From Hyphomicrobiales bacterium (GTDB lineage: Bacteria; Pseudomonadota; Alphaproteobacteria; Rhodospirillales; JACKKN01), in NCBI GenBank assembly GCA_024236415.1, contig JACKKN010000002.1, positions 62,001 to 126,000 on the forward strand: a DNA stretch of 64,000 nucleotides. The letters are read 5' to 3'. Both the position numbers and the translations under genes were made by a program. The notes beneath the pieces were generated by a model, which saw only the letters and a program-made list of their open reading frames with translations, was not told where the DNA came from and did not search any database. This document shows, piece by piece, positions 1-7,139 of the stretch. Positions within the stretch are counted from its first letter, which is position 1; each line of letters starts with the position of its first letter.

Positions 1-627
1 GGGCCGCAACAGCAGGCGGACGCTAAGGTCGAGCGCCTGCTGCGAACCCGAGACCACGATCACCTGGCCGGGGCCGCAGCGCACGCCGCGGGCCGAGGAC
101 AGATAGGCGGCCACGGCCTGGCGCAGGGGCCACAGGCCGGCCGGCTCGCCGTACCCGAACAGGGCCGGGTCGGCGCGGCGCCAGACCCGGTTGGCCAGGC
201 GCCGCCACAGGTCGTGGGGAAAGGCGTCCAGGGCCGGCATGCCGGGGGCGAAGGGAACGGCCCGGCCGGGCGCCGCCTCGGCCTGTACCGCCGCCAGGCC
301 GCCGTCGCCGTGCGCCGCCGCCGGTTCCGGCGCGCCGGCGTCCAGGAAGGCGTCGGGCAGGGCGGCGCTGACCCGGGTGCCCGAGCCGGTCATGCCCTCC
401 AAATAGCCCTCGGCCACCAACTGTTCGTAGGCGGCGACCACGGTGTTGCGCGACACGCCCAAGTCGGCGGCCAGGGTCCGGGTCGACGGCAGGCGGGCGC
501 CGGCGGCCAGGCGCCCCTCCAGCACCGCCCGGCGCAGGCCGTCCTGGAGCTGGCGGAACAGGGGCTGCGCCGCGCCCGGGTCCAGGGCCAGGCCGGTGAC
601 GGTGCTGTCGAAGGCGGTCTTGGCCAT
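1..627 (-). CDS. MocR/PdxR-type regulator, GntR HTH plus aminotransferase-like domain (3' end cut by window)
   Basis: Reading from the ATG at 627, the first 209 residues are present and the gene runs off the left edge. Residues about 15-80 form a GntR winged helix: PLFRQLQDGLRRAVLEGRL, then RLPSTRTLAADLGVSRNTV and a GTRV wing end. From about residue 115 a fold-type I aminotransferase domain begins (PFAPGMPALDAFPHDLWRR, LFGYGEPAGLWPLR, then VIVVSGSQQALDL), matching the PLP-binding effector domain of MocR regulators. The PLP lysine lies beyond the window. MocR proteins sense PLP or an amino compound and act as dimeric DNA-binding regulators. It diverges from the FMN-binding PaiB-like gene, a common target position, so control of that neighbour is inferred. 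The start was chosen because the HTH begins right after it. Confidence 0.9.
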   Translation of the reverse strand, partial: MAKTAFDSTVTGLALDPGAAQPLFRQLQDGLRRAVLEGRLAAGARLPSTRTLAADLGVSRNTVVAAYEQLVAEGYLEGMTGSGTRVSAALPDAFLDAGAPEPAAAHGDGGLAAVQAEAAPGRAVPFAPGMPALDAFPHDLWRRLANRVWRRADPALFGYGEPAGLWPLRQAVAAYLSSARGVRCGPGQVIVVSGSQQALDLSVRLLLRP

Positions 628-728
628 AGAGTGGTCCCGCAGGTTTTCCAAATATGGATCTTTTCCCGGGGCCATTTTCCCCTACCCTGGCGCTGCGAAC
701 AACAACCCCGGTCTGGGAGCCCCGACCC

Positions 729-1331
729 ATGAGCCTCTACGTCCCGCCCCATTTCCGCATGGACGATGATCGGGCCGCCCGCCGCCTGATCGCCGACCAC
801 GGCTTCGCCGTGCTGACGTCCCAGGGCGCCGACGGCCCCATGGCCAGCCACCTGCCCCTGGTGCTGGACGACGGCGGCGACGTCCTGCTGGGCCACGTCT
901 CCCGCGCCAACCCGCACTGGCGCCACTTCGACGGCGAAACGGTGGCCCTGGCCGTGTTCCGCGGCCCCCACGCCTACGTCTCGCCGCGGTGGATGGACAG
1001 CCCGGGCAACGTGCCCACCTGGAACTACACCGCGGTCCAGGTCACCGGCCGGCCGCGGGTGATCGACGATGCGGCGGCGGCACGCGGCGTGCTGGACCGG
1101 CTGGTGGCCCAGTACGAGCCCGACCCCGGCGGCTGGCGCACCGGCGACGTGCCGGCGGACCGCCTGGCCGGCCTGATGAAGGGGATCGTCGCCTTCGCCA
1201 TGCCCATGGAAAGCGTCACCGCCAAGGCCAAGCTGAGCCAGAACAAGTCGGCCGCCGACCGGGCCGGCGTGGCCGCCGCCCTGCGCGCCGCCGGCGCCGG
1301 CGACCTGGCCGACCTGATGGAGGCGGATTAG
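729..1331 (+). CDS. PaiB-like FMN-binding split-barrel protein
   Basis: A 200-residue protein of the PaiB / FMN-binding negative transcriptional regulator family. The start MSLYVPPHFRMDD matches the family's usual opening; an in-frame ATG at 654 would add an N-terminus unlike the family, so 729 is preferred. Typical segments are a split barrel that binds flavin (ASHLPLVLDDGG, LLGHVSRANPHWRHFDG), the PHAYVSPRW motif, and NVPTWNYTAVQVTG followed by a C-terminal helix region ending with MESVTAKAKLSQNKS. In Bacillus PaiB affects sporulation and protease genes, but in proteobacteria members may be flavin oxidoreductases; the biochemical role here is not known. Its divergent MocR neighbour suggests PLP- or amine-linked control. 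It converges on the glutathione transferase gene with a 4-base overlap of stop codons. Confidence 0.85.
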   Translation: MSLYVPPHFRMDDDRAARRLIADHGFAVLTSQGADGPMASHLPLVLDDGGDVLLGHVSRANPHWRHFDGETVALAVFRGPHAYVSPRWMDSPGNVPTWNYTAVQVTGRPRVIDDAAAARGVLDRLVAQYEPDPGGWRTGDVPADRLAGLMKGIVAFAMPMESVTAKAKLSQNKSAADRAGVAAALRAAGAGDLADLMEAD

Positions 1332-2080
1332 GCGCCGCCGGGGTACCGGTGGCGCCGGTACATGTCCAGCACCCAGGCCGTGCCGGGGTGGTCGCGGAAG
1401 GTGTCGATCAGGCGCGCCAGGCGGGCGGCCAGGGGGCGGGGCCGGTCCATGGACGAGTCCGGCGGGCTGCACAGGGTGGCCAGGATCGACGCCGCCGCCA
1501 GGTCGGCGACCGAGAAGGCGCCGCCCACCAGGTAGCCGCCCGCCCCGGCCCGTTCGGCGACGAAGTCCAGGCCGATGCGGGCCGCCGCGTAGCCGTCCTC
1601 GACCGAGGCCGGACCGGTGATGCCGTTGCCCTTCTTTAGGGGAATGCGCACCAGGGGGAACACGGCCGCGTACAGGGCCTGGCTCCAGGCCGGCTGGTCG
1701 GCGCCGAACATGCGCGCCACGTAGCGCGGCTCGCCGATGACCCCGTCCAGCACGGCGCGGCGGATGCGCGGGCCCAGGTCGTCGTCGAACCGGGCCTCGA
1801 TCTCCAGGGCCTCGCGGCGCAGGTCGGGATCGGCAGGATAGAGCGGCGGGTCGGGGAACATCTCGTCCAGCTCGGCCAGGATGCGGGCCGAGCCGTGCAC
1901 GTAGCGGTCGCCGAAGCGCACCACGGGGGTGGCCGTCTGCCCCGTCAGGCGCTTGACCACGGGCAGGTGGGGTCCGGGCAGCAGGCTGCGCTCGGCCCGC
2001 GCCACGCCCTTCAGGTCGAGCGCCCAGCGGGCCTTCTCGTTGTAGGGCGAATAGAGAAACTGGATCAGTTCGACGTCCAT
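1328..2080 (-). CDS. Glutathione S-transferase family protein
   Basis: A 250-residue cytosolic GST-like protein. The N-terminal thioredoxin-fold domain (about 1-80) contains LIQFLYSPYNEKARWAL, the cis-proline segment TATPVVRF, and the SARILAELDE helix start that binds the glutathione gamma-glutamyl group. The all-helical C-terminal domain (about 95-240) includes the N-capping motif YLVGGAFSVADLAAASIL. The first-helix residue is a Ser/Tyr region (YSPYNEKARW), so catalytic type cannot be assigned. A strong ribosome binding site, GGGAGGGGGC, precedes the ATG. It diverges from a TetR-family gene across a 93-base gap holding two palindromic operators, so it is probably the regulator's target and may help detoxify an electrophile sensed by it (inference). 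Confidence 0.88.
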   Translation of the reverse strand: MDVELIQFLYSPYNEKARWALDLKGVARAERSLLPGPHLPVVKRLTGQTATPVVRFGDRYVHGSARILAELDEMFPDPPLYPADPDLRREALEIEARFDDDLGPRIRRAVLDGVIGEPRYVARMFGADQPAWSQALYAAVFPLVRIPLKKGNGITGPASVEDGYAAARIGLDFVAERAGAGGYLVGGAFSVADLAAASILATLCSPPDSSMDRPRPLAARLARLIDTFRDHPGTAWVLDMYRRHRYPGGA

Positions 2081-2120
2081 GCCCCCTCCCCTGGTACCGG
2101 ATCAAACCGGGCGTTTGAAA

Positions 2121-2138
2121 ATATGATAGCTAACATAT
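2121..2138. promoter_or_regulatory. Palindromic operator 1 between GST and TetR genes
   Basis: ATATGATAGCTAACATAT is an 18-base near-perfect palindrome: 16 of 18 positions agree with its reverse complement, and the core is TAGCTA. It lies between the divergent GST (start 2080) and TetR (start 2174) genes in a strikingly AT-rich island inside GC-rich DNA. TetR proteins commonly bind such sites and repress both themselves and the divergent gene. Binding is inferred. Confidence 0.6.
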
Positions 2139-2139
2139 A

Positions 2140-2157
2140 ATATGATATTCAGCATAT
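2140..2157. promoter_or_regulatory. Palindromic operator 2, tandem copy
   Basis: ATATGATATTCAGCATAT repeats the outer arms of the first site (ATATGAT at the left, CATAT at the right) with a less symmetric core. The centres of the two sites are 19 bases apart, close to two helical turns, which would put two bound dimers on the same face of the DNA. The site ends 16 bases before the TetR start codon. Confidence 0.5.
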
Positions 2158-2173
2158 CAATGGAGTCCCGCCC

Positions 2174-2785
2174 GTGCCCCCCAATCCCGCCCGCAAGGAG
2201 GAAAGCCGCCGCCGCGTCCTGGCCGCCGCCAGCCGCCTGTTCCGCCAGCACGGCTACGCCGGCGTGGGCATCGACACCATCATGGCCGCCGCCGGCCTGA
2301 CCCGGGGCGCCTTCTATGCCCATTTCCCGTCCAAGCGGGCCCTGTTCGCCGAGGTGATCGGCGGCGAGCACGGCTTCAACCGGCTGATGAAGGGCCGCGG
2401 CGGCGGCGACCCCGACACCCTGACGGCCGAGGCCCTGGCCATCGTCGGCGGCTACCTGCACCCGGACCACCGGGCCGAGGTGGGCCTGGGCTGCACCATG
2501 GCCGCCCTGGCGGCGGACGTGGCCCGGGGCGGGGCCGAGGCGCGGGCCGCCTACGCCCGGCGGGTGCGCGAGTTGGCCGGCGAGTTCGCCCGCGGCCTGC
2601 CGGACCGGGATGGCGGTCCGGAACCAGATCCCCGTGCCCCCGACCCCCGCGCATTGGCCGCCATGGTGCTGAGCGTGGGCGCCATGGTCATGGTCCGGGC
2701 CCTGGACGACGACGCCCTGGCGGCGGCCATCCTGACCGCCTGCCGCGACGAGGCGGAACGGGTCCTGACGGAAGAAGCCCCTTGA
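2174..2785 (+). CDS. TetR/AcrR family transcriptional regulator
   Basis: A 203-residue regulator with an N-terminal TetR helix-turn-helix: RRRVLAAASRLFRQHGYAGVGIDTIMAAAGLTRGAFYAHFPSK is spread over about residues 11-54, with the recognition helix at GLTRGAFYAHF. The C-terminal half is a ligand-binding helical domain (GLGCTMAALAADVARG segment typical of the family). Translation starts at GTG 2174 with GGAG eight bases upstream; an ATG at 2160 is in another frame. The two palindromes just upstream indicate autoregulation and joint control with the divergent GST gene. The ligand is unknown. It converges on the aminotransferase gene with a 9-base gap. Confidence 0.9.
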   Translation: MPPNPARKEESRRRVLAAASRLFRQHGYAGVGIDTIMAAAGLTRGAFYAHFPSKRALFAEVIGGEHGFNRLMKGRGGGDPDTLTAEALAIVGGYLHPDHRAEVGLGCTMAALAADVARGGAEARAAYARRVRELAGEFARGLPDRDGGPEPDPRAPDPRALAAMVLSVGAMVMVRALDDDALAAAILTACRDEAERVLTEEAP

Positions 2786-2794
2786 GCCGGCGCC

Positions 2795-4081
2795 TCAGTC
2801 GTTGTGGCCCAACAGCTTCTCCACCGCCGCCAGTTCGGCGCAGACGCAGAACACCTCCATGGCCGCCTCGATCTCGGCCAGGGGCGGCAGGGTCGGGGCC
2901 AGGCGGACGTTGCTGTCCTCGGGGTCGTGGCCCAGCGGGAAGGTGGCGCCGGCGGGGGTGAACTTGACCCCCACCTCGCCGGCCAGGCGCACCACCTTGC
3001 TGGCGGTGCCGGCGGGCAGGTCGACGCTGACGAAGTAGCCGCCCTGGGGCTCGGTCCACCGGGCCACGCCCTTGCCGCCCAGGTTCTCGCTCAACGCCTT
3101 CTGCACGGCGGCGAACTTGGGCGCCACCAGGCCGGCGTGCCGGTCCATGTGCGACAGGATGCCGTCCAGGCCCTGGAAGAAGCGCACGTGGCGCAGCTGG
3201 TTGATCTTGTCGGGGCCGATGGAGCCGACCCCGATCTTGCCCAGGGCGTCCTTGATGGTGGTCTCGGACCCGGCCATGACCGCCACCCCGGCGCCGGCCA
3301 GGGTGATCTTGGAGGTGGAGCCGAACATCATCACCCGCTCGGGGTTCTCGGCCGCCTTGCAGGCCGCCAGCATGTCCTTCAGCGGCGCCGGCCCGGCGCC
3401 CAGGTGGTGCACGGCATAGGCGTTGTCCCACATGATGCGGAAGTCCAGCGCCGCCGTGTCCATGACCGCCAGGCGCTCGACCGTGGCGTCGGAATAGACG
3501 ACGCCCGTGGGGTTCGAATACTTGGGCACGCACCAGATGCCCTTCACCGCCGCGTCCTCGGCCACCAGGTCCTCGACCATGTTCATGTCCGGGCCACCCG
3601 CGTCCATGGGCACCGGGATCATCTCGAAGCCCAGCTTCTGGGTGATGCCGAAATGGCGGTCGTAGCCGGGCACCGGGCACAGGAACTTCAGGTGGCCCTG
3701 GTCCTTCCACGGCCCGTAGCCGCCGGGCAGGCCGAACAGCATGGCCCCCACCAGGGCCTCGTACATGAGGGTCAGGCTGGAGTTGCCGCCGACCAGGACC
3801 TCGGACGGCTTGACCCCCATGTAGGCGGCGAACATCTCGCGCGCCTCGGCGATGCCCTCGGTCAGGCCGTAGTTGCGGTAATCGGTGCCGTCGGCGCCGT
3901 GTACGTCGCCGGGCCCGACGATGGTGAGGATGGAGTCGCTGAGGTCGAGCTGCTCGGCCGAGGGTTTGCCCCGGGTCACGTCCAGCTTCAGGCCCTTGGC
4001 CTTGAAGCCGTCGTGGCGGGCGCGCAGGTCGCGGGCGCGGGCGCGCAGGTCGTCCTCGGAAAGCGAAGCGAGATCGGTCAT
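2795..4081 (-). CDS. PLP-dependent aminotransferase (Aminotran_MocR family, aspartate aminotransferase-like)
   Basis: A 428-residue fold-type I aminotransferase. It opens with a helical segment then LDVTRGKPSAEQLDLS, typical of the PF12897 group that includes the actinobacterial AspT-like aspartate aminotransferases. PLP-site elements are GNSSLTLMYEAL (phosphate side), KYSNPTGVVYS, DNAYAVHH (Asp to the pyridine nitrogen) and STSKITLAGAGVAV, whose lysine should form the Schiff base. Length fits the family. It is probably translated from the same message as the upstream SDR (9-base gap). A role in aspartate or related amino-acid transamination is the best guess; substrate cannot be read from sequence. 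Confidence 0.85.
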   Translation of the reverse strand: MTDLASLSEDDLRARARDLRARHDGFKAKGLKLDVTRGKPSAEQLDLSDSILTIVGPGDVHGADGTDYRNYGLTEGIAEAREMFAAYMGVKPSEVLVGGNSSLTLMYEALVGAMLFGLPGGYGPWKDQGHLKFLCPVPGYDRHFGITQKLGFEMIPVPMDAGGPDMNMVEDLVAEDAAVKGIWCVPKYSNPTGVVYSDATVERLAVMDTAALDFRIMWDNAYAVHHLGAGPAPLKDMLAACKAAENPERVMMFGSTSKITLAGAGVAVMAGSETTIKDALGKIGVGSIGPDKINQLRHVRFFQGLDGILSHMDRHAGLVAPKFAAVQKALSENLGGKGVARWTEPQGGYFVSVDLPAGTASKVVRLAGEVGVKFTPAGATFPLGHDPEDSNVRLAPTLPPLAEIEAAMEVFCVCAELAAVEKLLGHND

Positions 4082-4090
4082 GGGGGATCC

Positions 4091-4867
4091 TCAGTCTGCA
4101 ACGGGTACCGTGTAGTTGAGGGCCAGTCGGCCCCCGTCGGGGTAGATGGTCTGGCCGGTGATATAACTCGATTCGTCGCTTGCCAGGAAGACCGCAACGG
4201 ATGCGATCTCGTCGGGCGCGCCGGCGCGGCCCAGCGGCGTGCGCGACAGCACCCGGCGCCGCGATTCCGGATCGGCCATCATCGTCATGCCCATGTCGGT
4301 GGAAATGGTGCCGGGGCCGATGGCGTTGACCCGGATGCCCCGGTCGGCCAGGGCCACGGCCATCACCTTGGTCAGCTGGTTGACCCCGCCCTTGCAGGCC
4401 ACGTAGGGGGCGATGGTGGGGATGGCCATGACCGCGTTGACCGACGACATGTTGATGATGGCGCCGCCGCCGCCCTGGGCGACCATGCGCCGGGCCGCCG
4501 CCTGCCCGGTCAGGAACACGCCCTTCAGGTTGACTCGCACCACCCGGTCGAAGTCCTCCTCGGCGATGTCCAGGAAATCGCAGGTGTGCAGGACGCCGGC
4601 GTTGCTGAGCATGATGTCGAGGCGGCCATAGGCGTCCACGGCCAGGCGGATCAGCTCGTCCACCTGGGTCTTGTCGCCCACGTCGCATTGCACGAACAGG
4701 GCCTCGCCGCCGGCGGCGCGGATGGCGGCGTCGGCCCGGGCGCCCTTGTCGGCGTCCATGTCGGCGAGCACCACGCGCGCGCCCTCGGCGGCGAAGCGCT
4801 GGGCGCAGGCGCGGCCGATGCCCTGGGCCGCGCCGGTGACCACGGCGACCTTGTCCTGCAACCTCAC
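4091..4867 (-). CDS. SDR family NAD(P)-dependent oxidoreductase
   Basis: A 258-residue classical short-chain dehydrogenase. The Rossmann motif TGAAQGIG is at about residues 12-19, an acidic residue follows beta-2 (VVLADMDADK, suggesting NAD preference), NAG is at about 89, the catalytic serine lies in NMSSVNA and the Tyr-Lys pair in YVACKGG. The end of the protein keeps the usual GQTIYPDGG. It starts at GTG 4867 with GGGGAGG eight bases upstream. It is the first gene of a probable two-gene unit with the aminotransferase and is insulated from prpE by a terminator hairpin. Substrate unknown; a hydroxy-acid or sugar alcohol is possible. Confidence 0.88.
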   Translation of the reverse strand: MRLQDKVAVVTGAAQGIGRACAQRFAAEGARVVLADMDADKGARADAAIRAAGGEALFVQCDVGDKTQVDELIRLAVDAYGRLDIMLSNAGVLHTCDFLDIAEEDFDRVVRVNLKGVFLTGQAAARRMVAQGGGGAIINMSSVNAVMAIPTIAPYVACKGGVNQLTKVMAVALADRGIRVNAIGPGTISTDMGMTMMADPESRRRVLSRTPLGRAGAPDEIASVAVFLASDESSYITGQTIYPDGGRLALNYTVPVAD

Positions 4868-4894
4868 GGCGTCGCCTCCCCGTTCAAATGAAAA

Positions 4895-4930
4895 CGGCGG
4901 GTTCCCGGGGCATTGCCCGGGGACCCGCCG
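4895..4930 (-). terminator. Rho-independent terminator of prpE
   Basis: CGGCGGGTTCCCGGG pairs with CCCGGGGACCCGCCG around a 6-base loop (15 pairs, one G-T wobble). On the minus strand the stem is followed by TTTTCATTT, giving the U-rich tail expected of an intrinsic terminator. It lies just after prpE and before the SDR gene in the same direction, so the two are separate transcription units. Confidence 0.75.
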
Positions 4931-4957
4931 CCATCATAGACCGATTCGACGGCGACT

Positions 4958-6862
4958 TCAGTGCCGCGATTTGCCGTACCCGGCGCCCTCCAGGGCCTCG
5001 GTGATCTCTTCCAGGATCACCGGATCGTCGATGGTGGCCGGCATCTTCCAGTCCTGGTTGTCGGCGATCTTCTGCATGGTGCCGCGCAGGATCTTGCCGG
5101 ACCGGGTCTTGGGCAGGCGGTCCACCACCACCGCCTGCTTGAAGGCGGCCACGGCGCCGATCTTGTCGCGCACCATCTTCACCACCTCGGCGACGATCTC
5201 GTCGTGCGGCCGGTCGACCCCCGCGTTCAGGACCAGGAAGCCGAAGGGAAGCTGCCCCTTCAGCTGGTCCTCGACGCCGATCACCGCGCACTCGGCCACG
5301 TCCGGGTGGTGGGCCAGCACCTCCTCCATGCCGCCCGTGGACAGGCGATGGCCGGCCACGTTGATGATGTCGTCGGTGCGGGCCATGATGTAGAGGTAGC
5401 CGTCGTCGTCCATGTACCCGGCATCGGCGGTCATGTAGTAGCCGGGGAACTCCTCCAGGTACGAGCTGACGTAGCGGGCGTCGTTCTGCCACAGGGTCGG
5501 CAGCGACCCGGGCGGCAGCGGCAGCTTGCAGCAGATGGCGCCGATGTCGCCCGGCTTCACCGGCTGGTGGTCCTCGCCCAGGACCTGGACGTTCCAGCCC
5601 GGCGCCGCCTTGGTCGGCGAGCCCGGCTTGACCGGGAACTCGTGCAGGCCCATGCAGTTGGCGGCGATGGCCCAGCCGGTCTCGGTCTGCCACCAGTGGT
5701 CGATCACCGGCACGCCCAGCTTCTCCTGCGCCCAGGCCAGGGTGTCGGGGTCCGTGCGCTCGCCGGCCAGGAACAGGGTCTTGAAGTTGCTGAGGTCGTA
5801 TTCGCGCAGCTTCTCGCCGTGGGGATCCTCGCGCTTGATGGCGCGGAAGGCCGTGGGCGCGGTGAACATGACCCGCACGTTGTGCTGCGAGATGACGCGC
5901 CAGAAGGCGCCGGCGTCGGGCGTGCCCACGGGCTTGCCCTCGTAGAAGATGCTGGTGCAGCCGTGCAGCAGCGGCGCGTAGACGATGTAGGAGTGGCCCA
6001 CCACCCAGCCCACGTCCGAGGCCGCCCAGTAGGCGTCGCCCGGCTGCACGTCGTAGACCGCCGACATGGTCCATTTCAGGGCCACCATGTGGCCGCCGTT
6101 GTCGCGCACCACGCCCTTGGGCTGACCGGTGGTGCCCGAGGTGTAGAGGATGTACAGCGGATCGGTGGCCGCCACCGGCACGCAGTCGTGCGGCGCGGCC
6201 TGGGCCGCGGCGGCGGCCCAGTCGATGTCGCGGCCGGGGATCAGCGGCGCCTCGGCCTGGGGCCGTTGCAGGATGATGCAGTGGTCGGGCTTGTGGTCGG
6301 CCAGGTCGATGGCGCCGTCCAGCAGCGGCTTGTAGGGGATCACCCGCGCGCCCTCGATGCCGCAGGACGCGCTGACGATGGCCTTGGGCTTGGCGTCGTT
6401 GATGCGCACGGCCAGCTCGTTGGAGGCGAAGCCGCCGAACACCACCGAATGCACGGCGCCCAGGCGGGCGCAGGCCAGCATGGCGATGGCCGCCTCGGGC
6501 ACCATGGGCATGTAGACGATGACCCGGTCGCCCTTGCCGACCCCGTTGGCCGACAGCACCCCGGCGAAGCGCGCCACCTGGTCCTGCAGCTGGGCGTAGG
6601 TGATGGTGCGCACGGAGTTGGTCACCGGGCTGTCATAGATGAAGGCCGGCTGGTCGCCGCGCCCGGCCTCGACGTGGCGGTCGACGGCGTTGTAGCAGGT
6701 GTTGACCTCGCCGCCCGTGAACCAGCGGTAGAAGGGCGGGTTCGAGTCGTCCAGGACCTTGTCCCACTTCCTGTACCAGTGGATGTCCTCGGCGACCTCG
6801 CCCCAGAATCCGTTCGGGTCCTCCAGGGACCGCCGGTAGGCGTCGTCGTAGCGGTTGGTCAT
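4958..6862 (-). CDS. prpE: Propionate--CoA ligase (PrpE-type, acetyl-CoA synthetase superfamily)
   Basis: A 634-residue AMP-forming short-chain acyl-CoA synthetase. The adenylation P-loop is YTSGTTGQPKGVVRDNGGH (about 245-263), the aromatic core is DHWWQTETGW, the hinge region has TADAGYMDDDGYLYIMARTDD, and the catalytic lysine is in PKTRSGKILRG near residue 590. The motif ending GW rather than GG after QTET, and the total length, fit PrpE / ACSS3-like propionyl-CoA synthetases better than acetyl-CoA synthetase. The product, propionyl-CoA, would feed the methylmalonyl-CoA route, consistent with mcl1 nearby. The lysine in the SGK motif is a known acetylation site in this family. It diverges from another acyl-CoA ligase gene. 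Confidence 0.9.
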   Translation of the reverse strand: MTNRYDDAYRRSLEDPNGFWGEVAEDIHWYRKWDKVLDDSNPPFYRWFTGGEVNTCYNAVDRHVEAGRGDQPAFIYDSPVTNSVRTITYAQLQDQVARFAGVLSANGVGKGDRVIVYMPMVPEAAIAMLACARLGAVHSVVFGGFASNELAVRINDAKPKAIVSASCGIEGARVIPYKPLLDGAIDLADHKPDHCIILQRPQAEAPLIPGRDIDWAAAAAQAAPHDCVPVAATDPLYILYTSGTTGQPKGVVRDNGGHMVALKWTMSAVYDVQPGDAYWAASDVGWVVGHSYIVYAPLLHGCTSIFYEGKPVGTPDAGAFWRVISQHNVRVMFTAPTAFRAIKREDPHGEKLREYDLSNFKTLFLAGERTDPDTLAWAQEKLGVPVIDHWWQTETGWAIAANCMGLHEFPVKPGSPTKAAPGWNVQVLGEDHQPVKPGDIGAICCKLPLPPGSLPTLWQNDARYVSSYLEEFPGYYMTADAGYMDDDGYLYIMARTDDIINVAGHRLSTGGMEEVLAHHPDVAECAVIGVEDQLKGQLPFGFLVLNAGVDRPHDEIVAEVVKMVRDKIGAVAAFKQAVVVDRLPKTRSGKILRGTMQKIADNQDWKMPATIDDPVILEEITEALEGAGYGKSRH

Positions 6863-6993
6863 GGCGCTTTCCCCCTTGTCTCGCGTTGCTGCCGGACCGG
6901 ACCCGACGCGCCCTGTCGCGCGGCAATGGGACCAGGCCTTGCGCGCCGCTTCGCATTGATTGGTGAATTGCTGCGGTGCACGGGAGTTTGCGG

Positions 6994-7024
6994 CAAAACC
7001 GATTGTTTTTCAAAGGCGGTTTTG
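6994..7024. promoter_or_regulatory. Inverted repeat between prpE and the acyl-CoA ligase gene
   Basis: CAAAACCG (6994-7001) and CGGTTTTG (7017-7024) form a perfect 8-base inverted repeat with a 15-base AT-rich spacer. It sits in the 277-base divergent region between two acyl-CoA ligase genes, 115 bases before the plus-strand start and 131 from prpE. It could be an operator for a fatty-acid or propionyl-CoA regulator, or a weak hairpin; the sequence does not match a site I can name with certainty. Confidence 0.4.
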
Positions 7025-7139
7025 TAAAAAAATGTGAGACGCGGCGATCACCCCTCGGCGCCGCCCGGCGGGCGTGATAGCTTGCGCGCGCCGCCCACCA
7101 GAGGCGGGACCCACGGCAGGTCGAGGAAGGGGAGACGCC

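Noticed and set aside
390..2105. A 571-codon minus-strand frame across PaiB and GST genes
   Set aside because: It crosses two well-supported genes and has no domain match; only shifted translations of the MocR gene are seen at its end.
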